Part shown: in pieces, positions 8,501 to 16,541 of the stretch
Position numbering within the stretch: the stretch's first letter is position 1
Layout of the letters: every line of letters begins with the position of its first letter
DNA from: Aeromicrobium sp.
Lineage (GTDB): Bacteria; Actinomycetota; Actinomycetes; Propionibacteriales; Nocardioidaceae
Assembly (NCBI GenBank): GCA_025965115.1
Contig: JAOPXO010000180.1
Coordinates: forward strand, 1-37,213
Length of the DNA: 37,213 nucleotides
Reading direction: 5' to 3'
Notes under the pieces: generated by a model
The model's input: the letters and a program-made list of their open reading frames with translations, nothing else
Database searches by the model: none
What the model was told of the DNA's origin: nothing
Translations under genes and position numbers: made by a program

Positions 8501-9748
8501 ATGGCGAAGAACTGGGCAGGCAACATCACCTACTCGGCAACGGAGCTCCGCGAGCCGGAGTCAATCGAGGAGCTGGCCGAAATCGTGGCTGCAGCGCCGG
8601 CCGTTCGGGCCTTGGGCAGCCGTCACTCGTTCAACCGCATCGCCGACACCACTGGCATCCAGATCTCGGTCGTGCGGATGACCGGCGCGGTGGAGATCGA
8701 CACCGGAGCACGTACGGCCAGGGTGCCTGCGGGTCTTCGCTACGGCGAGATCGTGGAGGAGCTCGATCGCCAGGGTTGGGCATTGCGGAATCTTGCTTCT
8801 CTCCCGCACATCTCGATCGCCGGCGCGATCGCCACCGGCACCCACGGCTCAGGCGTCGGAAACGGCAGCCTGGCAACCGCGGTCGCGGGGCTGGAGCTCA
8901 TCACGGCCGAAGGGTCGACCCTGACGAGTCGACGAGACGACACCAACTTCGCCGGCATGGTCGTCTCGCTCGGTTGCCTCGGCGTCGTCACCCACGTGAC
9001 GCTCGACATCGTGCCGACGTACGAGGTGCGCCAAGACGTCTACGATCACCTGAGCTGGGCCGCCCTCGCGGAGAACTTCGACGCCATCACCTCCAGCGCC
9101 TACAGCGTCAGCCTGTTCACCGACTGGTCCGATCACGGCCTCACCGCCTGGCTCAAGTCCCGGGTCGACGACTTCAACGCGCGCCCTGATCTGTTCGGCG
9201 CCACCCCGGCGACGCGACCGCACCACCCACTTCCCGACGGGCCGGGCGAGGTCGCGACGGTTCAACTCGGCGTGCCCGGCCCCTGGTGGGACCGGCTGCC
9301 ACATTTCCAACTCGGCTTCACCCCGAGCAACGGCGAGGAGCTGCAGACCGAATACCTCATGCCCCGCGCTCACGCCCTCGAGGCGATCGAGGCCGTACGC
9401 GCGCTGGCTCCGCGCATGGAACCCCACCTGTTCATCGCCGAGATCCGCACGATCGCCGCCGACGACCTCTGGCTGAGCCCCAGCCACAGCACCGACTGTG
9501 TGGCGTTCCACTTCACCTGGCGCCAGCACTTCCCCGAGGTATCGGCGCTGCTGCCAGACCTCGACTCGGCGCTTGCACCGTTCGGCGCCCGGCCGCACTG
9601 GGGCAAGGTGTTTGAGACCGATCGCGAACGGCTGCTGGTCGCATACCCGCGGTTGAACGACTTCGCGCGCCTCGCCGGCGGCCTCGACCCCGGCCGAAAG
9701 TTCGCCAACGACCTGACGTCGCAATGGCTCGGACGTGTGACGCAATAG
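8501..9748 (+). CDS. AldO-type FAD-dependent alditol oxidase
   Basis: I chose the ATG at 8501 (415 aa) because the product then starts MAKNWAGNITYSATEL, matching the start and length of Streptomyces alditol oxidase (about 418 aa). His42 in GSRHSFN is the position that carries covalently bound FAD in AldO. ASLPHISIAGAIATGTHGSG is the rest of the FAD-binding site, and the C-terminus has the ARPHWGKVF segment of the aldonolactone-oxidase domain. AldO oxidises the terminal hydroxyl of xylitol, sorbitol or glycerol with O2, giving the aldose and H2O2. Substrate range here is inferred from similarity only. A CACACT hexamer six bases before the ATG is a weak leaderless-promoter match. Confidence 0.88.
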   Translation: MAKNWAGNITYSATELREPESIEELAEIVAAAPAVRALGSRHSFNRIADTTGIQISVVRMTGAVEIDTGARTARVPAGLRYGEIVEELDRQGWALRNLASLPHISIAGAIATGTHGSGVGNGSLATAVAGLELITAEGSTLTSRRDDTNFAGMVVSLGCLGVVTHVTLDIVPTYEVRQDVYDHLSWAALAENFDAITSSAYSVSLFTDWSDHGLTAWLKSRVDDFNARPDLFGATPATRPHHPLPDGPGEVATVQLGVPGPWWDRLPHFQLGFTPSNGEELQTEYLMPRAHALEAIEAVRALAPRMEPHLFIAEIRTIAADDLWLSPSHSTDCVAFHFTWRQHFPEVSALLPDLDSALAPFGARPHWGKVFETDRERLLVAYPRLNDFARLAGGLDPGRKFANDLTSQWLGRVTQ

Positions 9749-9781
9749 TTGTCGTCGATCCTGTCGTCGCAGTCCGCAGGC

Positions 9782-10531
9782 GTGAACACTGAAGGTGTGA
9801 CCGCGTTCAATCCTGTCCCCCGCGAATTGAGCGGGATGCGGCTGTTTCGACAGGACTGGACCCGCCTGACGTTCATCCACTGGGCCGTCGACCCGGCGCT
9901 CGTCGCGCCGCTCATCCCCGCAGCCACCCGGCCCGACACGCTCGACGGCGTGACCTACGTCGGACTGATCCCGTTCGAGATGCGCCGCGCGGGATTCGGG
10001 CGCGGACCGGCCGTGCCGTATTTCGGCGACTTCGCGGAGACCAACGTGCGGCTCTACACGGTCGACGATGAAGGCCACCACGGCATCGTGTTCCGCTCCC
10101 TCGAGACGTCGCGGCTCGCCGTGATGCTCGGCGCCCGTGCCGCGTTCGCAACGCCCTACATGTGGGCCAGGATGCGCATCGCCCAGCACGGCGACGTCAT
10201 CGAGTACACGACTCGACGCCGCTTCCCCGGGCCGCGACGCGTTGGTGGTCGCATCACCGTACGGATCGGCCGGCCGATCATCGATCCGTCACCCATCGAA
10301 CTGTTCATCACGGCGCGGTTCGGCCTGCACACGCGTTACCTCGGACGTACGCTCTGGATCCCCAACCACCACCACCCCTGGCCCCTGCACGATGCGACCG
10401 TCGAGCACCTCGACGACGGCCTCGTCGCCGCTGCCGGGCTGCCGGGAGTGGTCGACCGGGCACCCGATTCGGTGATGTATGCCGACACCGTGAGCACGGC
10501 CTTCGGCAACCCTGTCGTGGTCTCGCGCTGA
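9782..10531 (+). CDS. DUF2071 (YqjF-like) protein
   Basis: The C-terminal 240 residues match the DUF2071/YqjF pattern: RLFRQDWTRLTFIHWAVDP, TYVGLIPFEM, PYFGDFAETNVRLYTVD, GIVFRSLETSRLAVMLGAR, and the later FGLHTRYLGRTLWIPNHHHPW. The start is uncertain. The track uses TTG at 9749, while GTG codons at 9782 and 9797 are more plausible; none has a clear ribosome site at good spacing. It follows the oxidase gene by about 30 bases on the same strand and may be co-transcribed. No biochemical activity is established for the family to my knowledge. The stop is one base from the end of the interrupted cupin gene. Confidence 0.8.
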   Translation: MNTEGVTAFNPVPRELSGMRLFRQDWTRLTFIHWAVDPALVAPLIPAATRPDTLDGVTYVGLIPFEMRRAGFGRGPAVPYFGDFAETNVRLYTVDDEGHHGIVFRSLETSRLAVMLGARAAFATPYMWARMRIAQHGDVIEYTTRRRFPGPRRVGGRITVRIGRPIIDPSPIELFITARFGLHTRYLGRTLWIPNHHHPWPLHDATVEHLDDGLVAAAGLPGVVDRAPDSVMYADTVSTAFGNPVVVSR

Positions 10532-10532
10532 T

Positions 10533-10958
10533 TCAGGCAAGCTCGAAGTCGTCGAAGTCGAATCCCGGCGACACCAGACAGCTCACCAACGCGTCAGCCT
10601 GCGAATGCCGGGTGCGCTGTCACACGCCGGTCGGCACCAGCACTTGTGGCTCTTCGCCGGATGCCAGATCTGTCCCGAGCACCGTGACCGTCTCGCCGAC
10701 CGGCGCGTCCCCGTCTCCACCAAGCTCGAGGGTGACCGCGCCGCGGCCGTGCGACACCCAGAGCTCATCGGAGGCGACCCGATGCCAGGCTGAGGCCTCG
10801 CCGGCCGGCAGCAAGAAGTAGATGAGGGTCGCCGTCGGTCGCACCCGCCCATCCGGGAGAGTGACCATCACCGGCGATGCCCAGGTCTGCCGGAACCACC
10901 CACCCTCGGGGTGTGGTTCGAGACGCAACGACGCCGCAAGCGCTGGCACGTCCGTCAC
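10533..10958 (-). pseudogene. Cupin_5 (DUF985) protein with in-frame TGA
   Basis: The GTG at 10958 overlaps the end of the phosphotransferase gene by GTGA. The first 112 codons give a normal cupin_5 sequence (LRLEPHPEGGWFRQTW, LIYFLLPAGEASAWHRV, SDELWVSHGRGAVTLEL, QVLVPTGV). A TGA then occurs at 10620-10622, where the family has the Trp of VPAGxWQ. After the TGA the same frame continues QRTRHSQADALVSC, then LVSPGFDFDDFELA, the conserved family C-terminus, and stops at 10533, one base from the convergent gene. The lesion is therefore a single TGG-to-TGA change: a recent nonsense mutation, a base-call error, or a readthrough codon. Without the C-terminus, the last beta strands of the barrel are lost. 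Confidence 0.85.
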
Positions 10959-11716
10959 AGCGCGGCGTCAATCTCGGCGATGCGCGCCCGGAAGGCCTCG
11001 ACCCGGTCACGGGTGCGCTGCGGTTCGCCGACCTTGGCCAGGTTGAGGAAGCCTTCCTCGCCACGCGCCTGACCTGCTTCGATTCGGTCACTCGCCGTCG
11101 TCATACGCGCCACCACCGCTTCGAGTACGGTCATCGGTCCCCACTCGCCATAGGCGTCAACCAGCAGGTCGAGCCGGCGTACGACGTCCTCGATCGGGAT
11201 CTCGCGATAGAGCGGGATCGCGGTCCACGCAAGAAATGCGAGGTCGTCGATCGGTCGCCCCGGACCGGCCATGTCCCAGTCGATCATCGCGACGAAATGG
11301 CCGCTCTGGATGATCCAGTTGTACGCACCCGGATCGTGGTGGCAGATGATCTCATCGGCCGACAGCTCGACCTCGCCCGCCGCGCGCCAGGTGCGGACTC
11401 CATCGGGCCGGAACCCCTCGACCAGATCGTGGAAGTCACGGAGCCAGGTGACCGCTTCGACGAGCACGGTGTCGAGGACGACCTCACGGTCGACCGGCAC
11501 GCCGCGTCCCTCGACGTACTCGAGGATCTCGCGTCCCTCGTCGTCAATGCCCTGCACCTCGGGGATGCCGCGGAGGCCGTTTTCGTGCAGGTATCCCAGC
11601 AACTCGTGGACCGCAGGAGTCCACGGCCCGGTGGGGCGCCTGACGGTGCGACCCATGCGTGTGACGCCGCCAACACCTCCGGGAAGTTGCTCAGGCTCTG
11701 TGTCGTCGCGTGGCAC
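10955..11716 (-). CDS. APH/choline kinase-type phosphotransferase
   Basis: The kinase-like fold is shown by HHDPGAYNW (HxDxxxxN catalytic loop) and MIDWDMAGPG (metal-binding DxD-type motif). The N-lobe is short, beginning near VRRPTGPWTPAVHELLGYL, as in a group of compact actinobacterial phosphotransferases. The track ORF extends far upstream inside the divergent gene, so the start was set at GTG 11716 (253 aa); ATG 11734 is the alternative. The substrate could be an aminoglycoside, choline or another small alcohol and cannot be inferred. Only nine bases separate its start from the divergent YibE/F start. It overlaps the cupin gene and is likely co-transcribed with it. Confidence 0.8.
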   Translation of the reverse strand: MPRDDTEPEQLPGGVGGVTRMGRTVRRPTGPWTPAVHELLGYLHENGLRGIPEVQGIDDEGREILEYVEGRGVPVDREVVLDTVLVEAVTWLRDFHDLVEGFRPDGVRTWRAAGEVELSADEIICHHDPGAYNWIIQSGHFVAMIDWDMAGPGRPIDDLAFLAWTAIPLYREIPIEDVVRRLDLLVDAYGEWGPMTVLEAVVARMTTASDRIEAGQARGEEGFLNLAKVGEPQRTRDRVEAFRARIAEIDAAL

Positions 11717-11725
11717 TCTTTCATC

Positions 11726-12982
11726 GTGGCACATTCGCATTCGCACGAGACTCCCGACTACGGCCCGCCCCGGCGCCGTCTCGCTGCCATGCTCACGGCG
11801 ATCGTCCTGGTGATTGCCGGTGGAGCGATCGCGGCCATGATCGTACTGTGGCCCGACTCCAGCAAGGTGCCACACGACAAGAATCCGTATGGTGGCAAGG
11901 ACGTCAGCACGATCAGCGCCACGGTCACCAAGGTGACGCCGTTCAACTGTCACAGCAACGGTGGCGATGGCCCAGACGGCCAGGCATCGGTCAAGGGCGA
12001 TTGCGCTCACATCGGGGTCAAGGTCAAGGGCGGCACCGCGACATTCGACCTCGACCCCACCCGCTACAAGGCGGGCATCCACGTCGGCGACGGCATCTCG
12101 GTGGTGAAGTTCGCACCGCCGGGGCAGACGCCGACCTACCAATTCCTCGACTTCCAGCGTGGCGTGCCACTGATCGCCCTGGCCGCGATCTTCGCTGTGG
12201 TCGTGATCGCCATCGCGAGGTTGCGCGGGCTCTTCGCCATGGTCGGCATCGGCATCACCTTGCTGGCGCTGACGAAATTCATTCTCCCGGCGTTCCTGGC
12301 CGGTGAGTCACCGGTGATCGTGACGGTGGTCGGTGCCACGGCGATCATGATCGTGGTGCTCTATCTGACCCACGGGGTCTCGATACGCACCACGGCTGCA
12401 TTGTTCGGCACCCTGTTCGGCATCGTCCTCACGGCGGTGATCGGGCTCGCCGCGACGGGCTGGACCAATCTCAGCGGAGTCGGCTCGGAGGACGATCAGA
12501 CCTTGATCGCTGTCGTGCCCAGCATCCATCTGTCCGGAGTCGTGGCGGCCAGCATGGTCATCGCCGGACTCGGCGTCCTCAACGACGTCACCGTCACCCA
12601 GGCCAGTGCCGTGTGGGAGATGAGGGCGTTGCAGCCGTTGGCGCGGGGTGCCACGATCTTCGCCTCGGCGATGCGCATCGGCCGCGATCACATCGCCTCG
12701 AGCATCTACACACTCGTGTTTGCGTACGCCGGCTCGGCAATGACGATTCTGCTACTGATCACGGCCTATCAACGCAGCCTCACCGAGATGGCCACGACCG
12801 AGGAGATCGCCGACGAGATCGTACGCGCGCTGGTCGGCGCGATCGGACTCGTGCTCGCGGTGCCGATCACGACGGTCTTTGCGGTCTGGCTCGCGCCAAA
12901 GCCACGCGACGAGGCTGATGAGCCGGCCCCCACGCCGCCCACACCGACACCGGGACGGCGCCGCGCAGTTCGTACGGCGTGA
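11726..12982 (+). CDS. YibE/F family membrane protein
   Basis: The GTG at 11726 gives 418 aa starting with a His-rich tail (AHSHSHE) and one membrane helix at about 20-40. An extracytoplasmic region of about 110 residues follows. Then come seven or so helices, including LIALAAIFAVVVIAIARLRG, FAMVGIGITLLALTKFI and VIVTVVGATAIMIVVLYLTHG. The polar motif GLGVLNDVTVTQASAVWE is typical of YibE/F proteins. These are conserved membrane proteins of unproven transport function. The acidic EEIADEIVR precedes the last helix and the C-terminus is Pro/Thr-rich. The TGA directly abuts the stop of the convergent hydrolase, together forming the palindrome TGATCA. Confidence 0.85.
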   Translation: MAHSHSHETPDYGPPRRRLAAMLTAIVLVIAGGAIAAMIVLWPDSSKVPHDKNPYGGKDVSTISATVTKVTPFNCHSNGGDGPDGQASVKGDCAHIGVKVKGGTATFDLDPTRYKAGIHVGDGISVVKFAPPGQTPTYQFLDFQRGVPLIALAAIFAVVVIAIARLRGLFAMVGIGITLLALTKFILPAFLAGESPVIVTVVGATAIMIVVLYLTHGVSIRTTAALFGTLFGIVLTAVIGLAATGWTNLSGVGSEDDQTLIAVVPSIHLSGVVAASMVIAGLGVLNDVTVTQASAVWEMRALQPLARGATIFASAMRIGRDHIASSIYTLVFAYAGSAMTILLLITAYQRSLTEMATTEEIADEIVRALVGAIGLVLAVPITTVFAVWLAPKPRDEADEPAPTPPTPTPGRRRAVRTA

Positions 12983-14299
12983 TCAGTCGTCCGGATTGGA
13001 CCGACACCTCAAGATGTTGCAATTGGCGTTGGGCGCGAGATCGCGTAACAGTACGGCCGGACTGAGGTAGTTGATCGGATTGATGTCGAGGTCCAGCGGA
13101 GGCGTCTTGAACGGCCCCGGATCGGCGATGTGCTGGTCCTGCACTCCGCGCATCAGGAGCCGGAAGAAGTTGTAGTACAGATCCGACCCGGTCCCCGACG
13201 CGCTCAGGATGCCCGCAAGGTTGAGCGACGTGTCGCCGAGCACGCCGGTCCAGGTCACCGTCATGTGCAGGCTGGGAATGATGAAGTTGTTCTGCTGCAG
13301 GGCGCCGACCATCGCATACAGATCCTTGGGTGCGCTGCCGATCAGCTGACCGTTGAGCGTCTGGGCATCCGGGATGTTGGCCGATGTGCAGGTCTTGCCG
13401 CCGTTGACCCAGAACAGGTAGCCGTAGCAGCCGTTGGTCTGTGTTGGCGTCCGCAGCTTGCTGATGTAGGCGGTCGAGAGCAGTCGCTTTCCGTTCCACG
13501 TGCCTCCGTGTTGCATCATCAGGCCGAGCTTGGCGAAATACACCGGCGGCATGAACAGATTGGCGTATCCGTAGGTGTTGCGGGCGCGGTCGCGGAGCCA
13601 GATATAGCTCGACTTGGGGATGCCGACCGGGCCGAAGAGGTACTTCTGGGCGTATGCCTGCAGGTCCTGCCCGACCGCGCGCTGCACGACGTACGCCAGC
13701 AGGTCAGGAGTGCGCTGGCTGTACTCGAAATGCGTCCCCGGCTTGTGGGTCAGCGGTTGTGCGAGCGCCTCCTGAGCGATGTTGGGATCAAGGCCGACCG
13801 TCACGAACTCGGACAGGATCGCCTCATCGAGCCCTGAGGTCTCGGTCAGCAGATCGCGGATCGTGATGGCTCGGTGCGCGGCATCGCCCCAGCCCTTCGG
13901 GAGGTACGTGCCGATCGGATCGTCGAGATTCAATCTGTGCTGGTCGTAGGCGATGCCGGTGAGGATCGAGATGACCGACTTCGTCGAGCTGAAGAGCTCC
14001 ATCGGCACCAAGTCGGTGACCGGGTCGAGAAGTCCCCGGCCGATCTTGCAGTCATTACGGAAGATCTGGACAGATGCGCGCAGATGGGTCTGGGCATAGA
14101 GGATCGCCGCGTTCACGGCCGACTTGTCCATCGCCTCCTCGCCCGGTTTGGCGGTAGGCAGCTTGGCGCTGTCGGTGATCGTGCAGTGCTTCTGCGGCGT
14201 GGACGCATGCGCCGTGGACCCCGTTGCCGACATCAATGCGATGGCCAGTGCTGCCGTCACGGCTGCCGACACGATCTTGATCCGGACACTCAACTGCAT
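12983..14299 (-). CDS. Secreted serine hydrolase of the beta-lactamase/esterase fold
   Basis: The ATG at 14299 has GAGGAG seven bases upstream and gives 438 aa with a signal peptide (IVSAAVTAALAIALMSATGSTAHA). The SxxK motif is SSTK at 104-107, followed by DLLTETSGL, the usual post-motif of class C-like serine hydrolases. At the YxN position the sequence reads FEYSQRTPDLL, with Gln where Asn is usual. Cysteines at NDC, GCYGY, KTCTS and NCNILRC suggest disulfides outside the cell. It could be a penicillin-binding-like or lipid/ester hydrolase. The divergent TetR gene and the operator overlapping the predicted -35 (TTTACT, 17 bases from TACCTT) imply repression by that regulator. Confidence 0.82.
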   Translation of the reverse strand: MQLSVRIKIVSAAVTAALAIALMSATGSTAHASTPQKHCTITDSAKLPTAKPGEEAMDKSAVNAAILYAQTHLRASVQIFRNDCKIGRGLLDPVTDLVPMELFSSTKSVISILTGIAYDQHRLNLDDPIGTYLPKGWGDAAHRAITIRDLLTETSGLDEAILSEFVTVGLDPNIAQEALAQPLTHKPGTHFEYSQRTPDLLAYVVQRAVGQDLQAYAQKYLFGPVGIPKSSYIWLRDRARNTYGYANLFMPPVYFAKLGLMMQHGGTWNGKRLLSTAYISKLRTPTQTNGCYGYLFWVNGGKTCTSANIPDAQTLNGQLIGSAPKDLYAMVGALQQNNFIIPSLHMTVTWTGVLGDTSLNLAGILSASGTGSDLYYNFFRLLMRGVQDQHIADPGPFKTPPLDLDINPINYLSPAVLLRDLAPNANCNILRCRSNPDD

Positions 14300-14342
14300 T
14301 GGGGGGCTCCTCGCCGGTGGTCTGCCGATCAAGGTAGTCGAT

Positions 14343-14360
14343 CTTTACCCGCAAGTAAAG
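14343..14360. promoter_or_regulatory. TetR operator candidate CTTTAC-N6-GTAAAG
   Basis: The inverted repeat has perfect six-base arms around CCGCAA. It lies in the 74-base gap between the divergent hydrolase and TetR genes. It sits directly upstream of the TetR -10 box and covers the hydrolase -35 candidate, so one bound dimer could block both promoters. TTTAC...GTAAA arms are common among TetR operators. Confidence 0.65.
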
Positions 14361-14361
14361 G

Positions 14362-14367
14362 TATGCT
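14362..14367 (+). promoter_or_regulatory. Leaderless -10 box (TATGCT) of the TetR gene
   Basis: TATGCT is followed by exactly six bases and then the GTG start. It is the best consensus match among the leaderless candidates in the window and adjoins the operator palindrome. Confidence 0.65.
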
Positions 14368-14373
14368 CGCAAC

Positions 14374-14988
14374 GTGAGCCAAGGACGAGCACCCCGATCG
14401 AGCGGGGCACGGCCAACTGATGACCAGCTGTTGGACGCCGCCCTGCTTGTCTTCTCGACGCAGGGGTTCCATGCCTCGACGATGAGCGAGATCTCTGACC
14501 GCGCGGATTCGACCAAACCCACTCTCTACGCGCACTTCGGTGACAAGGACGGACTGTATGCGCGCCTGCTGCAGCGTGAGGCCGAGCTGTGCAGGACGCA
14601 TCTCTTCGCGGCGTACGCGAATGCCGCAGGCCTCCCCTTGAGCGAGCAGACCCGGGCCGATGTCGAGGCATTCTTCGACTACGCAGCCACCCGGAGCCTT
14701 GGCTTCGAGTTGTTGTTCGGCGCCCAGAACGGCGGGGCGGTGACCACTCGGGATGAGCTCGTAGAGGCGTTGGTCACGCAGATCGCTCAACGACTTACCG
14801 ACTACGTGTCGCGCAGCACCACGTCGCGGCCGACCTGGCGAGAGCACCAGCTGGCGGCGATGCTGGTCGGCGGCACCATCACCGCGGCTCAGCACGCGAG
14901 ATCAGAGCCCGGAGTCGACCTCGACCAGGCTTGCCGGCTGGCCTCCGACTACGCCATCGCTGCCCTCAAGAATTTGCCACGGGATTGA
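14374..14988 (+). CDS. TetR family regulator divergent from the serine hydrolase
   Basis: The protein has 204 aa and starts at GTG. The N-terminal helix-turn-helix is visible at about residues 17-62 (LLDAALLVFSTQGFHAST, MSEISDRADSTKPTLYAHFGDKDGL split over the recognition helix). A mostly helical ligand/dimer domain follows. The gene appears to be transcribed without a leader from TATGCT, next to an 18-base operator-like palindrome shared with the hydrolase promoter. It most likely represses itself and the hydrolase; the effector is unknown. Confidence 0.88.
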   Translation: MSQGRAPRSSGARPTDDQLLDAALLVFSTQGFHASTMSEISDRADSTKPTLYAHFGDKDGLYARLLQREAELCRTHLFAAYANAAGLPLSEQTRADVEAFFDYAATRSLGFELLFGAQNGGAVTTRDELVEALVTQIAQRLTDYVSRSTTSRPTWREHQLAAMLVGGTITAAQHARSEPGVDLDQACRLASDYAIAALKNLPRD

Positions 14989-15056
14989 CATCGGATGGAC
15001 GTCAGATGTTCACGTGTTGTGCCCGCTGACCTGCGGTGATGGCTTGTACGCGTCGG

Positions 15057-15090
15057 TAGAATGGGGTTGACGGATCACACCCAGATCCGT
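15057..15090 (+). promoter_or_regulatory. Promoter -10 (TAGAAT) and inverted repeat ACGGATC-N7-GATCCGT
   Basis: TAGAAT at 15057-15062 is a good -10 box without a clear -35. Eight bases downstream, at 15070-15090, perfect seven-base arms flank ACACCCA, near the expected transcription start of the small gene at 15120. It may be an operator, or a stem-loop in the leader of about 50 bases. The rest of the 131-base gap shows nothing else recognisable. Confidence 0.45.
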
Positions 15091-15119
15091 TCACCAACCC
15101 TCACACCCCAGGGGTCCCG

Positions 15120-15470
15120 ATGTCTCACCCGCGCCACGAACCCTCCTGGTCGGCGATCTACAAGCTGACCAGCGAGCCACGCCAGCAGCGGATCCTGCGT
15201 GCGATCGATCGCATCGACCACCCCGGCATCACCGCGCTCGGGACCACCAGGGACGGCGAGTTCTTCATCGTCGCCAAGTGCACCACCGCGGTCGCCGATG
15301 TCCGGATCCGTCGGATCGTCATGTCGCTCGATCTGTTGTCCGAGCGGATCAGTCCGGTCGACGACCTGTACGAGCCCGAGCCACCGACGTCGTCCTACGC
15401 CTTGGGGTTCGACCTCCCGCGTCGCCTCGCCAAGCGGCTCCCCGTGGATCGGATCCGCAAGATCCTCTAG
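15120..15470 (+). CDS. Small conserved-looking hypothetical protein
   Basis: This 116-aa protein is soluble, with an N-terminal helix (QQRILRAIDRID), a central beta-alpha pattern (GITALGTTRDGEFFIVAKCT, DVRIRRIVMSLD) and a basic end (RRLAKRLPVDRIRKIL). I do not recognise the family. The centre is compatible with a small ferredoxin-like fold, but that is only a pattern impression. AGGGG lies about five bases before the ATG. The stop overlaps that of the convergent lipase by CTAG. Confidence 0.7.
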   Translation: MSHPRHEPSWSAIYKLTSEPRQQRILRAIDRIDHPGITALGTTRDGEFFIVAKCTTAVADVRIRRIVMSLDLLSERISPVDDLYEPEPPTSSYALGFDLPRRLAKRLPVDRIRKIL

Positions 15471-16495
15471 TTGTGGACGTACGCCTTCAGGGCCGGCGGC
15501 TTTGCCACGTGCGGAGTCGCTGCCAGGGTCACGGCGAGGTGTGCCGAGGTGTTGGCGAAGTCGGTCGCAAAGGTGACCGGGTTGACCCCCGGCTGCAGCA
15601 GCTGACGGCACACACTGTGGTCGATCCGTGACACCTTGGCCGGTCCGGCGTGACCCATCGCGTCCATGACCAACGCGTACGCAACCGGGTCGGCGGTGCC
15701 GATCAGCAGGTGGTCGGTGACGTGGGCGGGACAGACCGCCTGCACCGAGATGTTGGCGATGTCGCCGCCACCACCGTGCAGTGAGCTGCTCCCCGCATCG
15801 TTGACGTTCGGCTGCACGACCTCATCGAGCACCGTGTAGATGTTCGTGTACGAAATCCCGGGAAAGGTCTCGGCCCGCGAGTTCAGCGCCTGGATGAACG
15901 GGCTCCGGTAGATCTGTTGCCAGATGGCGGGAGCACAACCCACCACAGGAAGGCACAAGGGCACCGCGACCACCGTGCCGTGGTTCGACGGGGCCATCCC
16001 GATGACGTCCGCGACATCCGCGCGGGTGTCCGGCCAGAACCGGAGTGCCCAGCGCGGCACCATGCCGCCCTGACTGTGGCCGACGATCTCCAGCTTCTTG
16101 CCACTCTCAGCGTGCATCGTTCGGATTGCGTAGACGACGTACTCCCCCGCGATCTGGATGTCTCCCATCGTGCTCGCCGGGAGCGTGACGGCACACCACG
16201 GACGACCCTGCTGGGTGAATGCGCGCTCGTAGTTCCAGCTGAAGTCCTGCTCGGGGGTCACGGTCGTGCCCGGCACGAGCAGGATGGGATTGAACGAGCT
16301 GGTCCTGAGATTGCCACTGCACGACAGGCTCTTGGCGAGCGTCGACGTCGAGACCGACAGCGGGGGACCTGGCCGGTTGGTCGGCGCGTAGGTCTCGGCC
16401 GATGCGAGCGACGGCACCATGGCGGTCAGCGCCACCGCGACCATGGCCGCCGTCAAGATCCGGATCGTCACGCGTCGAGGCATCTCAGTCACCAT
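15467..16495 (-). CDS. Secreted lipase resembling Candida antarctica lipase B
   Basis: The ORF is 342 aa (start at 16495, or ATG 16483). The signal peptide ILTAAMVAVALTAMVPSLASA is clear. The mature protein parallels CalB: ILLVPGT with the oxyanion Thr, HSQGG with nucleophile Ser, TVLDEVVQP with the acid Asp, and VQAVCPAHVTDH with the His. Segments such as APAIWQQ and MAPSNHGTV also align. Cysteines at LSCSGN/PWCAV and QAVCP/HSVCRQ sit where CalB has two disulfides. It should hydrolyse lipid or other esters outside the cell. It lies downstream of the LPXTG gene beyond a strong hairpin, so it probably has its own promoter; the palindrome GTTTCGAAAC lies about ten bases before the 16495 start. 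Confidence 0.88.
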   Translation of the reverse strand: MVTEMPRRVTIRILTAAMVAVALTAMVPSLASAETYAPTNRPGPPLSVSTSTLAKSLSCSGNLRTSSFNPILLVPGTTVTPEQDFSWNYERAFTQQGRPWCAVTLPASTMGDIQIAGEYVVYAIRTMHAESGKKLEIVGHSQGGMVPRWALRFWPDTRADVADVIGMAPSNHGTVVAVPLCLPVVGCAPAIWQQIYRSPFIQALNSRAETFPGISYTNIYTVLDEVVQPNVNDAGSSSLHGGGGDIANISVQAVCPAHVTDHLLIGTADPVAYALVMDAMGHAGPAKVSRIDHSVCRQLLQPGVNPVTFATDFANTSAHLAVTLAATPHVAKPPALKAYVHN

Positions 16496-16541
16496 TCATG
16501 CGGGAGTTTCGAAACATGGTGACATGGAACGCTTTCGCATG

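Noticed and set aside
9749-9751. TTG start of the DUF2071 gene
   Set aside because: TTG is the rarest of the three start codons and sits one base after the oxidase stop without a ribosome site; GTG at 9782 or 9797 is more likely.
8849-10189. 446-aa minus-strand frame across the FAD oxidase and DUF2071 genes
   Set aside because: It spans two well-supported plus-strand genes and shows no motif; it is a shadow frame.
10620-10622. TGA as a selenocysteine codon
   Set aside because: The family residue is Trp, not a redox Cys, and no selenium gene is seen. A mutation or sequencing error is simpler.
10877-11725. Long N-terminal extension of the YibE/F frame
   Set aside because: It is antisense to the phosphotransferase with intact catalytic motifs and lacks recognisable sequence; the true start is near 11726.
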